A stretch of DNA of 64,000 nucleotides from Goodfellowiella coeruleoviolacea (GCF_024171785.1 NZ_JAMTCK010000014.1:161508-225507), one strand, 5' to 3'; positions 11,129 through 21,076 are shown, numbered from the stretch's first letter. Notes: a model not told the origin generated them from the letters alone. Numbers and translations: made by a program.

Positions 11129-12230
11129 CCCGCTCGCCGGGCAGCGCGACCTGGTCAGCGCGCTGGTCGGCGACCAGGCCGACAAGTGGGACCTGGCCGG
11201 TGAGCTGCCCGAGGAGCTGCTGCGCCAGCTCGGTGCCGCCGGCCTGCTCTGCGCGCAGGTGCCCGCGGCGCACGGCGGGCTCGGCGCGAGCAGCGCGGCC
11301 AACGGTGAGTTCACCGCGCACGTGGGCAGCCTGTGCAGCTCGCTGCGCAGCGTGATGACCTCGCAGGGGATGGCCGCCTGGACGATCCAGCGGCTGGGCG
11401 ACGCCGACCAGCAGCGCGCCTGGCTGCCCCGGTTGACCAGCGGGCAGCTGGCGGCGGTCGGGTTCAGCGAGCCGGCCGCCGGCAGCGACCTGTCCGCGAT
11501 GGACACCCGGATCAGCCTGGAGGGCGACACCGTCGTGGTGTCCGGCCAGAAGGTGTGGGTGACCGCCGCGCACTACGCCGACCTGCTGGTGGTCTTCGGC
11601 CGGTGCGGGGACGGCGGTGCCGCCGTGGTGGTGCCGGCCACCGCGCCCGGGGTGCTGGTGGAGCGGGTGGCCGACCCGATGGGCTGCCGTGCCGCCGGCC
11701 ACGCCAACGTGCGGCTGGACGCGGTGCGGCTGCCAGCCACCCACCTGCTCGGCGGGGTGGGCCAGTCGCTGCCGCTGCTGGTCACCGCGGCGCTCGCCTA
11801 CGGCCGGTTCTCGGTGGCCTGGGGCTGTGTCGGCATCCTGCGGGCCTGCCTGCGCGCCTCGGCCGAGCACGCCCGCTCCCGCCAGCAGTTCGGCACACCG
11901 CTGGGCCAGCACCAGCTCATCGCCAGGCACCTGGCCGACCTGCTGGTGGCCGAGCAGGTGGCCACCCGCGCCTGCGAGCACGCCAGCCACTGCTGGGACG
12001 CCGGCTCGCCGGACGTGGTGATCGCCACCGTGCTGGCCAAGCACGTCAGCGCCGGGCACGCCGCGCGGGGTGCCGCCTCGGCCGTGCAGGTGCTGGCCTC
12101 GGCCGGCGCGCGGGACGGGCACGTGGTGGCCAGGGCGTACCGGGACGCGAAGCTGATGGAGATCATCGAGGGCAGCAACGAGATCTGCCAGCTGATCCTG
12201 TCCCAGCACGTGTTGACGACCGTCCGGTGA
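11121..12230 (+). CDS. fkbI: Acyl-CoA dehydrogenase-like flavoenzyme of methoxymalonyl-ACP synthesis (FkbI type)
   Basis: A 369-residue acyl-CoA dehydrogenase-fold protein. Family signatures visible are GFSEPAAGSDLSAMDT (flavin and substrate binding), HARSRQQFGTPLGQHQ and the C-terminal EIIEGSNEICQLILS. In methoxymalonyl-ACP pathways the homologue performs the second oxidation of the ACP-bound glyceryl unit, producing hydroxymalonyl-ACP. Its ATG lies inside the 3' end of the ACP gene (8-nt overlap), and it is followed by a 76-bp gap before the FkbH-type gene. Confidence 0.92.
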   Translation: MADPLAGQRDLVSALVGDQADKWDLAGELPEELLRQLGAAGLLCAQVPAAHGGLGASSAANGEFTAHVGSLCSSLRSVMTSQGMAAWTIQRLGDADQQRAWLPRLTSGQLAAVGFSEPAAGSDLSAMDTRISLEGDTVVVSGQKVWVTAAHYADLLVVFGRCGDGGAAVVVPATAPGVLVERVADPMGCRAAGHANVRLDAVRLPATHLLGGVGQSLPLLVTAALAYGRFSVAWGCVGILRACLRASAEHARSRQQFGTPLGQHQLIARHLADLLVAEQVATRACEHASHCWDAGSPDVVIATVLAKHVSAGHAARGAASAVQVLASAGARDGHVVARAYRDAKLMEIIEGSNEICQLILSQHVLTTVR

Positions 12231-12306
12231 TCGCGGCACGCCCGCTCCGGCCGCGGCCAACTGTCCGAACTCGACAGTCCACAAGCGAGCATCCCGAGGA
12301 GGAGCC

Positions 12307-13413
12307 GTGCCCGATCCGACCCCGATGGTGAAGTGCCTGGTCTGGGATCTGGACAACACCCTGTGGCAGGGCACCCTGTTGGAGGACGCCACGGTCGAGC
12401 TGGCCGATGCGGTGCGCGAGGTGGTCAGCACGCTCGACTCGCGGGGCATCCTCCAGTCGATCTCCAGCAAGAACGACCACGACCTGGCCATGGCCCGGCT
12501 GGAACAGCTGGGCATCGCCGAGTACTTCGTGCTGCCCAGGATCAGCTGGGGGCCCAAGTCGGAGGCGGTGCGGGCGATCGCCGACCAGCTCAGGTTCGCG
12601 CACACGGCAATGGCGTTCATCGACGACCAGCCGGCCGAGCGCGCCGAGGTCAGCTTCCACCTGCCCGAGGTGCGCTGCTACTCCGCCGAGCAGGTGCTCT
12701 CCCTGGTGGACCTGCCCGAGTTCAGCCCGGCGACGGTGACCGTGGACTCGCGCCGGCGCCGGCAGATGTACCAGGCCAGTTTCCAGCGCGAGGCCGAGCA
12801 GGCCAGGTTCACCGGTCCGGACGAGGAGTTCCTGCGCTCGCTCAACCTGGAGATGCGCATCGGCCGGGCCGGCGACGAGGAACTGTCCCGGGTGGAGGAG
12901 CTGACCCTGCGCACCAGCCAGATGAACGCGACCGGCGTGCACTACTCGGACGCCGCACTGCGCGGGCTGCTGGCCGATCCCGGCCACGAGGTCCTGGTGA
13001 CCACGCTCAGCGACCGGTTCGGCCCGCACGGCGCGGTCGGTGTGCTGCTGCTGGCGGTCCAGCCCGAGGTGTGGCACCTCAAGCTGTTGGCCACCTCCTG
13101 CCGGGTGGTCTCGTTCGGCGCCGGCGCGGTGCTCCTGAACTGGCTGACCGACCAGGCCAGCCGGGCCGGCGCCCACCTGGTGGCCGACTTCCGGCGGACC
13201 GACCGCAACCGGATGATGGAGGTCGCCTACCGGTTCGCCGGTTACACCGACCAGTCCTGCCCGTGCGTGGCCGCGCTGCCCCCGGCCGAGGCCGAGGACG
13301 TGCAGCGGCTGCACCTGGTGCCGACCGCGCGCCCCGCGCCGACCACCATGCGGCTCGTCGCACCGGACCTGGCCGCGGACCACGCGCTGGCGCGGCCGGG
13401 CCCGGTGCGCTGA
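12307..13413 (+). CDS. fkbH: FkbH-like glyceryl-ACP-forming HAD-superfamily enzyme
   Basis: A 368-residue FkbH-type protein. The HAD-phosphatase core VWDLDNTLWQGTL (residues about 12-24) supplies the catalytic Asp residues; SSKNDHDLA and FIDDQPAER are further HAD motifs. The C-terminal half resembles the acyltransferase-like region of the family. These enzymes take 1,3-bisphosphoglycerate, dephosphorylate it and load the glyceryl group on the pathway ACP, the committed step toward methoxymalonyl-ACP. A GAGGAG precedes the GTG start. The stop lies only 3 nt from the stop of the convergent methyltransferase gene. Confidence 0.93.
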   Translation: MPDPTPMVKCLVWDLDNTLWQGTLLEDATVELADAVREVVSTLDSRGILQSISSKNDHDLAMARLEQLGIAEYFVLPRISWGPKSEAVRAIADQLRFAHTAMAFIDDQPAERAEVSFHLPEVRCYSAEQVLSLVDLPEFSPATVTVDSRRRRQMYQASFQREAEQARFTGPDEEFLRSLNLEMRIGRAGDEELSRVEELTLRTSQMNATGVHYSDAALRGLLADPGHEVLVTTLSDRFGPHGAVGVLLLAVQPEVWHLKLLATSCRVVSFGAGAVLLNWLTDQASRAGAHLVADFRRTDRNRMMEVAYRFAGYTDQSCPCVAALPPAEAEDVQRLHLVPTARPAPTTMRLVAPDLAADHALARPGPVR

Positions 13414-13416
13414 GGC

Positions 13417-14085
13417 TCAGGCCGGCTTCCTGCGCGCGAGCGTGATGCCGTCGGCCACGGCGAGCAGCGATATCTCGACCCGGTCGTCGTCCCGCAGAAA
13501 AGCGTTGAGTTCCCGGATGGCGACCGTGTCGGAATCCTGGGCGGCCGGATCGATCACCCGACCGAAGAAAAGCGTGTTGTCAATGACGACGAGTCCGCCT
13601 GGTTTCACCAGTTCCAGGGCGGACTCGTAGTATTTCCGGTAATTCGCCTTGTCCGCGTCGACGAACACCAGGTCGACACTGTCCGGTCCCTGTTCCGCGG
13701 TGAGCAGCGCCAGGGTCTCGACGGCGTCGCCGATGCGGACGTCAATGCGGTCGGCCACGCCGGCGCGCACCCAGTACGGCCGGCCGATCGCCGGCCACCT
13801 GTCGGTGACGTCGCAGGTCACGAGGTGTCCGTCGGCGGGGAGCGCCCGAGCCATGCACAGCGTGCTGTACCCGGTGAAGGTGCCGATCTCCAGCACGGAC
13901 CTGGCCCCGGTGAGACCGACGAGCAGGGCGAGGAACTGGCCTTCCTCCGCCATCACCTGCATGGCGGCGCCCATGGGCAGCTGCGCGGTTTCCGCACGCA
14001 GTTCCCGCAGGATCTCGTCATCCCGGAGTGAAACACCTCGGACGTATTCCAACAGCTGCGGGGAGGAGTCAACCTGATTTGCCAT
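13417..14085 (-). CDS. fkbG: SAM-dependent O-methyltransferase of methoxymalonyl-ACP synthesis (FkbG type)
   Basis: A 222-residue class I O-methyltransferase of the caffeoyl-CoA/FkbG group. The SAM motif [13 protein letters not shown] and the [12 protein letters not shown] and [12 protein letters not shown] segments are clear. It should methylate the hydroxyl of hydroxymalonyl-ACP and so complete the five-enzyme set. It is the only member on the opposite strand, converging with fkbH. I prefer the ATG encoding MANQVDSS; a GTG 13 codons upstream (14124) is an alternative, and neither has a convincing ribosome-binding site. Confidence 0.88.
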   Translation of the reverse strand: MANQVDSSPQLLEYVRGVSLRDDEILRELRAETAQLPMGAAMQVMAEEGQFLALLVGLTGARSVLEIGTFTGYSTLCMARALPADGHLVTCDVTDRWPAIGRPYWVRAGVADRIDVRIGDAVETLALLTAEQGPDSVDLVFVDADKANYRKYYESALELVKPGGLVVIDNTLFFGRVIDPAAQDSDTVAIRELNAFLRDDDRVEISLLAVADGITLARRKPA

Positions 14086-14592
14086 ACGCACACCATAGAG
14101 CCGGAAAAGCAATTCGGCGAGCACGGTCCGGTTAATCGGAGTTCGACCGGAGAACGGCGGGAAACCGGATCGCGTCCGGCCGCCACCGCGTTATCGGGGT
14201 ACCCCTGTCGCACTTTGTCAGGTCCGCCGGCCAGCAGCCGCCCAGGCCTCCGCGACCTAACAAAGCCCGGGCGCGATCGGGTCGAGCCGGCACATCCGGG
14301 ACGCGTGCGCCGAGCCGTGGTTGAATCGCTGTCGATCATCCCCGGCCGACCCGCCGGCACCCGCTGTCGCCAGCGTCGATGCCGCTCCGGCCAGCCAGCC
14401 GCCGCACCGCGCACCCGTGGGATAGGTAGAGATTTTCCATCTATCGCATATGTCCGTAAGGCCTTCACTAATCCGCTTCGCCCGAGGTAGGTTCGGTGCC
14501 CAACCCACAGATGACCCTCAACCCAATCACTCTGAGTCACTTTCCAGTCGGCGGTGGTCCTCACGGCGAACGGGAACCAGGAAGGGCGAAGC
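14086..14592. promoter_or_regulatory. Divergent regulatory region between fkbG and the LAL regulator
   Basis: About 500 bp with no supportable gene. It holds two copies of the recurring motif. One is inverted: on the minus strand 14224-14191 reads GACCTGACAAAGTGCGACA, then GGGGTACC. The other is direct: GACCTAACAAAGC at 14254-14266. Nearer the regulator, GATAG (14421-14425) and CTATC (14441-14445) form an inverted repeat around an AT-rich core. Confidence 0.6.
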
Positions 14593-17514
14593 ATGGAGTT
14601 GGCGGAACGGCGCCGGGAGCTGGGTGTCCTCAACGGACTGTTTGATCGTGCCAGACAGCACCGGGGACAGATCGCACTGATCACCGGGGGCGTGGCGTGC
14701 GGGAAAACCGCCCTGGTGAACACCTTTGCCGACCACGCGGTCGACTCCGGCGCGGTGCTGCTCACCGCGACCGGTTCCCGCGCCGAGCAGGCCCTGCCCC
14801 TGGGCGTGATGGGCCAGTTGTTCGGCGGCACAACACCACTGGACCAGCTCACCGCGAGAACACCGCCGGCCGGCGTCGGATCCACAGTGGACAGTGGGTG
14901 GGACGTGCTCGCGGTCGACCAGCCGGACGCGGCCGTGCTGGACGCGCTGTGCGCGCACCTGCTGGACCTGGCCAGCCAGCAACCGGTCGTGCTGGCCATC
15001 GACGACGTCCAGTTCGCCGACGCCCAGTCCCAGCAGGCCCTGCTCTACCTGCAACGCCGCATCCGCTCCGCGCGGGTGCTGATGGTCCTCACCGAGTGGG
15101 CCCAGCCCCGGCCCCGCCACCTGCCCTTCCACAGCGAGGTCGCCCGCCTGCCCTACTTCACCCGGCTGCGCCTGGCACCGCTGTCCCGCTCCGGCGTGGC
15201 CGAGGTGCTCGCCCAGCAGCTCGACGTCCCCACCGGCCGCCAACTCGCCCCCGCCTACCACCAGACCAGCGGCGGCAACCCGCTGCTGGTGCACGCGCTG
15301 ATCGAGGACTACCTGGCGGCCGACTGCGCCCGGCCCAGCGGGCTCGGTGCCGAGCCGGTGGTGGGCGACGCGTTCGGCCAGGCCGTGCTGGACTGCCTGC
15401 ACCGGTGGGAACACAGCCTGCGCGAGGTCGCGTGCGGACTCGCCCTGCTCGGCGAACACGCCTGCCCCCGGCTGCTCGGCCGGCTGGCCGACCTCCCGGC
15501 GGACTCGGCCGCCCAGGTGCTCGACGTGCTGACCATGGCCGGCCTGGTGCACAACGGCGGGTTCCGGCACCCGGCCGCCCGCGCCGCCGTGCTCGACAGC
15601 CTCACCCCGACCGACCTCGCCGCGCTGCACGTGCGCGTGGCCGAACTGCTGCACCACGAGGGCGCCTCGGCCACCGCGGTCGCCGGCCACCTGATCAGCG
15701 CCGACCAGGCCAGCGGCCCGTGGGCCACCGCGGTGCTGTGCGACGCCGCCAGGCAGGCACTGGCCGACGACGACGCGACCCTGGCCGCGGCCTGCCTGGA
15801 CCTGGCCCACCGGGTGTGCGGCGACGACCAGGAACGCGCCGCCATCACCGCGCTGCTCGCCCAGGTCGACTGGCGGGCCCGGCCCGGCACCGCCAACCTG
15901 CGCCTGGCCCAGCTGCGCGCGGCCATGCGCGCCGGCCACCTCACCGGCAGCGACGCGATGACGCTGGTCAAGTACCTGCTCTGGCACGACCACGCCGGCG
16001 AGGCGGCGCAGACGCTGACCACCCTGATCGAGGCGACCGAGTCGGTGTCCCCCCAGGTGCACGCCGAACTGGGGCTGACCTACCACCTGCTCTCCCACTC
16101 CCACCCGCCGCTGTTCCCCCGGCGGGCCAGCGTCCCGGTGCCGCCGGGGCCGATGGAGCTGCTCGCCACCACCGGGGACGCGTGGAGCCGGGCGGCCGCG
16201 GCCCTGGCCACGGTGCTCAGCACCGGGCCGAGCGAGGTCGCCATCAGCGCGGCCGAGCACGTGCTGCAGACCTGCCAGCTGACCGACACCACGCTGGACG
16301 CCCTGGTGTCCGCGCTGCTGGCGCTGGTCTACGCGGACCGGCCGGACCGGGCCGCGCCCTGGTGCGAGGCCCTGCTGGAGGAGAGCGCCGCCCGGCAGGC
16401 CAACACCTGGCAGGCGCTGCTCGGCAACCTGCGCGCCGAGATCGCGTTCCGCCAGGGCGACCTGCTCCTCGCCGCCGAGCACGCCCGCACCGCGCTGGAC
16501 CGGATGCCGGCCGAGCAGTGGGGGGCGGGCATTGGCGCGCCGCTGGCCACGCTGCTGCTGGCCACCACCGGCATGGGCGACCACGACGAGGCGGCCGGAC
16601 TGCTCAAGCGGAGCGTGCCCGAGGCGATGTTCCAGACGTGGTTCGGCCCGCAGTACCTGTGCGCGCGTGGCCACTACTTCCTGGCCACCGGGCGGTTGTT
16701 CGCCGCGCTCGGCGACTTCCGCAACTGCGGCGCGCTGATGACCGAGTGGGGCATCGACCACCCGGCGATCGCCGCGTGGCGCACTGGCGCCGCCCAGGCC
16801 CACCTGCGGCTGGACCAGCCGGACCAGGCGCGGGAACTGCTCACCGAACAGCTCGCCCTGCCCGGCGCCGGCGTGCGCACCAGGGGCGTCTCGCTGCGGC
16901 TGCTGGCCGCGCTCGACCGGTCCGAGCAGGGCCTGTCCCTGTTCACCGAGGCGTTGGCGCTGCTGCGGGTGCCCGGCGACCGGGTCGAACAGGCCGCCGC
17001 GCTCGTCGACCTCAGCCACGCCCAGCACGGCAGGGGCGAGGTGGACCAGGCGCGGGCCACCGCCGAGCAGGCCATGGACCTGGCCAAGAGCTGCCACGCC
17101 GAGACGCTGTGCCGGCGGCTGCTGGCCCGCGCCGGCGCGCACCACGCCGGCCAGGACGGCGGCGACACCGGCGCGGCCGCCGGCCTGGCCACGCTCAGCC
17201 GCGCCGAGTGGCGGGTGGCCTCGCTGGCCGCCCTCGGCGACACCAACCGGGTGATCAGCCGCAAGCTCGGCATCACGGTCAGCACCGTCGAGCAGCACCT
17301 GACCAGGGTCTACCGCAAGCTCAACGTGCAGAGCCGGGCCGAACTGCCCAGTGGCCTGCCCCTGCAGCGGCGGACGTGGAGCGAGGAACGGGAGAACGCC
17401 AGGGTCGGCGTGCCCTCGGCCCGGCTGTCCGGCCGCGCCGCCCCGGCCGGCGGGTGGGCCCACGGCAGGGTGTTCGGCACCCGGGTGGACGACCGCCGCG
17501 TGCGGGTCGAGTAG
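14593..17514 (+). CDS. LAL-family (large ATP-binding LuxR) transcriptional regulator
   Basis: A 973-residue regulator. The N-terminal AAA/NTPase has Walker A GGVACGKT (near residue 35) and Walker B VVLAIDDVQFAD (near 140). A long helical TPR-like middle is followed by a C-terminal LuxR helix-turn-helix (about 885-940; LSRAEWRVASLAALGDTNR, then VISRKLGITVSTVEQHL). Such proteins are typical pathway-specific activators of macrolide and polyene clusters. I chose the ATG with GGAAGGG upstream. About 45 extra residues follow the HTH, rich in Arg, Ala and Pro. The gene converges with a SARP regulator. Confidence 0.9.
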   Translation: MELAERRRELGVLNGLFDRARQHRGQIALITGGVACGKTALVNTFADHAVDSGAVLLTATGSRAEQALPLGVMGQLFGGTTPLDQLTARTPPAGVGSTVDSGWDVLAVDQPDAAVLDALCAHLLDLASQQPVVLAIDDVQFADAQSQQALLYLQRRIRSARVLMVLTEWAQPRPRHLPFHSEVARLPYFTRLRLAPLSRSGVAEVLAQQLDVPTGRQLAPAYHQTSGGNPLLVHALIEDYLAADCARPSGLGAEPVVGDAFGQAVLDCLHRWEHSLREVACGLALLGEHACPRLLGRLADLPADSAAQVLDVLTMAGLVHNGGFRHPAARAAVLDSLTPTDLAALHVRVAELLHHEGASATAVAGHLISADQASGPWATAVLCDAARQALADDDATLAAACLDLAHRVCGDDQERAAITALLAQVDWRARPGTANLRLAQLRAAMRAGHLTGSDAMTLVKYLLWHDHAGEAAQTLTTLIEATESVSPQVHAELGLTYHLLSHSHPPLFPRRASVPVPPGPMELLATTGDAWSRAAAALATVLSTGPSEVAISAAEHVLQTCQLTDTTLDALVSALLALVYADRPDRAAPWCEALLEESAARQANTWQALLGNLRAEIAFRQGDLLLAAEHARTALDRMPAEQWGAGIGAPLATLLLATTGMGDHDEAAGLLKRSVPEAMFQTWFGPQYLCARGHYFLATGRLFAALGDFRNCGALMTEWGIDHPAIAAWRTGAAQAHLRLDQPDQARELLTEQLALPGAGVRTRGVSLRLLAALDRSEQGLSLFTEALALLRVPGDRVEQAAALVDLSHAQHGRGEVDQARATAEQAMDLAKSCHAETLCRRLLARAGAHHAGQDGGDTGAAAGLATLSRAEWRVASLAALGDTNRVISRKLGITVSTVEQHLTRVYRKLNVQSRAELPSGLPLQRRTWSEERENARVGVPSARLSGRAAPAGGWAHGRVFGTRVDDRRVRVE

Positions 17515-17536
17515 CCGCACCGGGCGTGGTCCTGGG

Positions 17537-17572
17537 GTGGCCCGGGCAGCGTGGCCCGGGCAGCGTGGCCCG
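17537..17572. repeat. 14-bp tandem repeat between the two convergent regulator genes
   Basis: GTGGCCCGGGCAGC occurs at 17537-17550 and 17551-17564, with the first 8 nt of a third copy after it. It fills the 61-bp space between the stops of the LAL and SARP genes. The CCCGGG cores may allow pairing in a transcript, but no clean terminator is seen. Confidence 0.7.
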
Positions 17573-17575
17573 CGC

Positions 17576-20467
17576 TCACCCGGCACCGGCATCCGCCAGC
17601 TCCGCCAGTTCGGTGGCCAGCGCGCGCATGCCGAGTTCCGCGCACAGCGCCCGCGCCGACCGCAGCAGCGGGGCCGCCTCACCGGCCTGGCCCAGCGCCA
17701 GCCGGTGCACGGCGAGCCGGTGCAGGGCCTGCGCCTCGCCCCGGCGGTCGCCGAACCGGCGGAACACGTGCAGGCTGGCCTCGACCAGGCGCACCGCCTC
17801 CCGGTGCTGGCCGCGCACCTCCGCGATCCGGCTGTGCAGCAGCCGGACGTGTGCCCGGCCCACCGGCTGGTCGAGTTCGTCGAGCAGCGTGACCGCCCGC
17901 CGGCACAGCTGGTCGGCCTGGTCCAGCGCACCCAGGTCGAGGTGGGCCCTGGCCAGGCTGCTCACCACCACCGCCTCCAGGTCGGCCTCGCCGACCCGCC
18001 GGCACAGGTCGAGCGCGTCGGTCAGCGTGCCCACCGCCGCGGCCGGTTGCCCGCTCAGCGCCTGCACGTCCCCGAGCTGGCGCAGTGCCCGGGCCTGGCC
18101 CCGCTGGTCACCGGCGGCGCGCCCGAGGTCCAGCGCCCGGCGGGCCAGCCGCCCGGCCTCGGCCAGCTCGCCCTGCCGGGCCAGGCAGAAACTGTGCAGC
18201 ACCAACGCGTCCGTGGCCGCCAGGTCCTCGCCCAGCTCCTCGAACGCGGACGCGCACTCGGCCAGCACCGCCGAGGCGTCCACCACCCGCCCGCCCATCA
18301 GCATGCCGTGCGCCTGGCCGAACTTGGCCCGCGCCGCCACCAGCCGGTCCGCGCCGGCCGCCGCGACCAGTGCCGAGTACAGCCGGTCCACCTCGGGCAT
18401 CCGGTGCTTGATGGACAGGAAGCCGCTCAGCCGCTCGGCCGCGTCCAGCGCCTCCCGGCCCCAGCCCACGGCGGCGGCCCTGGTGAGCACCGCGAGCAGG
18501 GTGTCGTTCTCGGCCGCGCACCACCGGACCGGGTCCTGGTGCACCAGGTCGCGCGCGGCCGCCGGCGGGTCGATGCCCGACGGCGGGCCGATCGGCGCCA
18601 GCCACCCGGCCGGCGTGGGCAGGTGCTGGAACGCCACCTCGATCAGCGCGCGGGTGCGGTCGAACAGGCGGCGGAACGCCGCCCTGGCCGGGGTGTGCGC
18701 CTCGGTGGGCACCCCGTCCGCCGGCTCCACCCGCTCGGCGGCGAACACCCGGACCAGGTCGTGCATGGTGTACCGCTCGTGCTCGCCGCTGGCCGGTTCG
18801 ATCAGGTGGCTGGTCAGCAGGTGGTGCAGGGCCTGGTCGATGGCGGCGTCGTCGTCGGCGAGCGCGGCCAGTGCCCACGGCGCCAGCTCGGCCGTGCCCG
18901 CCAGCGCGAACCTGCGGAACACCAACCGCTCCAGCTCGCCCAGCGCCTCGTAGGACACGGCGAAACCGGCCCGCACGTCCAGTTCGGCCACGGCCAGCTC
19001 GTCGAGCAGGTGGCGCTGGTCGCGCATCCTGGCCAGCAGCGAGGCCAGCGACCACTGCGGCCGGGTGGCCAGCCGGGCCACCACCACGGTGATCGCCAGC
19101 GGCAGCCGGCCGCACCGGTCGACCAGTTCGGTCGCGGCCTCCGGTTCGGCCGCCACCCGTGCCGCGCCCAGCACCTTGGTCAGCAGCATCAGTGCCTCCG
19201 GCCTGGTCAGCGGGGGCACCGCGACACCGCGCGCGCCGGGCAGGCCGACCAGCAGCCGGCGGCTGGTCACCAGCACGGCGTTGCCAGGGGTGCCGGGCAG
19301 CAGCGGCCGCACCTGGGCCTCGTTGGCGGCGTCGTCGAGGATCACCAGCACCCGCCGGCCGGCCAGCCGGCTGCGGTAGGCGGCGGCGCGCTGCGCGACG
19401 TCCACCGGCACGGCCGCGTCCGGCCCGTTGAGCGCGCGCAGCAGTTCGGTGAGGACCTCGCCGGGCGGACGCGGGTCGCCCGAGCCGCCGCCGAGGCTGA
19501 CGTAGAGCTGGCCGTCGGGGAACCGCGCGGCGAGCAGGTGGGCCACCCGGACGGCCAGCGCGGTCTTGCCCGCGCCGGGTTGGCCGGTCAGGGTCACGGT
19601 GGCCATCGCGCCCGGGGCGGTCAGCAGCCGCACGGTCCGGGCGATCGCCTCCTGCCGGCCGGTGAAGTCCACGGTGTCGGCCGGCAGCTGCCGGGGCACC
19701 ACCACCGAGGGCGGCGCGTCCCCGCGCAGGATGCTGGCCCGCAGCTCGGTCAGCCGAGGGCCCGGCTCGACCCCGAGGTCGCTGGCCAGGGCGCGCCGCG
19801 CGGCCTGGTAGACGTCCAGCGCCTCGGCCCGCTCCCCCACCAGCCACAGCGCCCGCATCAGCAGCCCGTAGGGCTGTTCGCGCAGCGGGAAGCGGGCGAT
19901 CAGGCCGCGCAGTTCACCGATCACCTCGGCGTGGTGGCCCAGCCGCAGCTCCGCGGCCAGGCAGTCCTCGTGCGCGGTGAGCCTGGCGTGCTCCCAGCCC
20001 CGCACGAGTTCGTCGATCACCTCCGAGGAGGCGGCCCGGTGCCAGGACGGCGTGCCGCGCCACAGCCGCAGTGCCTGGCGCAGCGCCCGCGCGGCCCGCT
20101 GCTGCTCGTCGGCGCCGGCCGCGGCCCGGCCGTCGGCGATCAGCCGCTCGAACTCGATCAGATCGCACTCGTGCGCGGCCAGGTCCAGCTGGTAGCCGTC
20201 CAGCACGAACCGCAGGCGCCGGTCGCCGCCTGGCGTCGCGCGGGCGAGCACCGAGCGCACGGCGGCGACGTGGTTGTGCAGGCTGGCGCCGCTCGTCCTG
20301 GGCGGATCATCGCCCCACAGCGCCCTGATCAGCCGGTCCCGGGTGACCGGCCGGCCGTGCCCGGCCACGAGTGCCACCAGCAGTGCGGTTGTCTTGCCCC
20401 GGGGAACCGCGATTTCCTCGCCGTTATCGGACCGCAGGTGTAATCGTCCCAAAACCCCCAGTCGCAC
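17576..20467 (-). CDS. AfsR/SARP-family transcriptional regulator with NB-ARC and TPR domains
   Basis: A 963-residue large SARP. Residues 1-95 form an OmpR-type winged helix (VLGRLHLRS..., then TTALLVALVAGHGRPVTRD), followed by the bacterial transcriptional activation domain (about 100-245). Next come an NB-ARC ATPase with GQPGAGKTALAV (near 310), a winged-helix segment, and a C-terminal TPR region (about 600-960). SARPs bind short direct repeats upstream of cluster promoters. I chose the GTG with AAAGGGGATGAT just before it, which puts the start next to VRLGVLGR as in other SARPs; longer in-frame starts reach 20506. Confidence 0.9.
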   Translation of the reverse strand: MRLGVLGRLHLRSDNGEEIAVPRGKTTALLVALVAGHGRPVTRDRLIRALWGDDPPRTSGASLHNHVAAVRSVLARATPGGDRRLRFVLDGYQLDLAAHECDLIEFERLIADGRAAAGADEQQRAARALRQALRLWRGTPSWHRAASSEVIDELVRGWEHARLTAHEDCLAAELRLGHHAEVIGELRGLIARFPLREQPYGLLMRALWLVGERAEALDVYQAARRALASDLGVEPGPRLTELRASILRGDAPPSVVVPRQLPADTVDFTGRQEAIARTVRLLTAPGAMATVTLTGQPGAGKTALAVRVAHLLAARFPDGQLYVSLGGGSGDPRPPGEVLTELLRALNGPDAAVPVDVAQRAAAYRSRLAGRRVLVILDDAANEAQVRPLLPGTPGNAVLVTSRRLLVGLPGARGVAVPPLTRPEALMLLTKVLGAARVAAEPEAATELVDRCGRLPLAITVVVARLATRPQWSLASLLARMRDQRHLLDELAVAELDVRAGFAVSYEALGELERLVFRRFALAGTAELAPWALAALADDDAAIDQALHHLLTSHLIEPASGEHERYTMHDLVRVFAAERVEPADGVPTEAHTPARAAFRRLFDRTRALIEVAFQHLPTPAGWLAPIGPPSGIDPPAAARDLVHQDPVRWCAAENDTLLAVLTRAAAVGWGREALDAAERLSGFLSIKHRMPEVDRLYSALVAAAGADRLVAARAKFGQAHGMLMGGRVVDASAVLAECASAFEELGEDLAATDALVLHSFCLARQGELAEAGRLARRALDLGRAAGDQRGQARALRQLGDVQALSGQPAAAVGTLTDALDLCRRVGEADLEAVVVSSLARAHLDLGALDQADQLCRRAVTLLDELDQPVGRAHVRLLHSRIAEVRGQHREAVRLVEASLHVFRRFGDRRGEAQALHRLAVHRLALGQAGEAAPLLRSARALCAELGMRALATELAELADAGAG

Positions 20468-21076
20468 ATCATCCCCTTTGGTCACCCGCATGTGTTGCCA
20501 CACCACTGCGCCGAACCGGCCGCCTTGGTTACTCCGAGGAGATGAGTTTCATCCTATTCAACCGCTTTTATCACGCCAATGGCCGAGCCGACGCGGCCGG
20601 TCAGTAACCACGCGTGGCAGTCCGCCATCGGCCCGGACGACCGGTCCCGCCGCACCCCGCCGGGCACGGCAAGGACCGCACCTCTTTTCGCCGATCCGAG
20701 CACTCACCGGCGAACCCGAGAACCCCGCTGACCTAACAAAGCACAACCACTGCCACCCCGAGCACGACCACGCTTTTCCACCCCGACAAAATCCCTATGG
20801 CGCATATCACAACAGGCCCACCTACCAGGCCGGTACCTGCACTGACATCATGAGTCACCGCTCCGAAAAGAAGCACGAGAACACGGCTCCGCACAACCGG
20901 AAAACACCCGACAAAAGCTTTCGCCAACACCGGGGAAAGCCGCCCCCGACGGCCTCGGAAATCGTCGCACCGCGTTTTCCGCATTCCTGATCGGTTTCCC
21001 GGTGGCGCGCGCCAGCCGGTGGCCGGCGCCGTGGTCGAGGGCCGCTCCGCGCGCCGACCGGACAAGGAGAGATCGC
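20468..21076. promoter_or_regulatory. Divergent regulatory region between the SARP gene and the aldehyde dehydrogenase gene
   Basis: About 600 bp, no supportable gene. It contains GACCTAACAAAGCAC at 20730-20744. A looser copy, CCGACAAAATCCCTATGG, is at 20783-20800 and is followed directly by CGCATATC, the same word that precedes the motif near 9609. Confidence 0.6.

Noticed and set aside
14527..17931. A 1,134-codon minus-strand frame opposite the LAL regulator
   Set aside because: Its translation is repetitive Gly/Gln/Val/Arg sequence without domains; the plus-strand frame has Walker and LuxR motifs.
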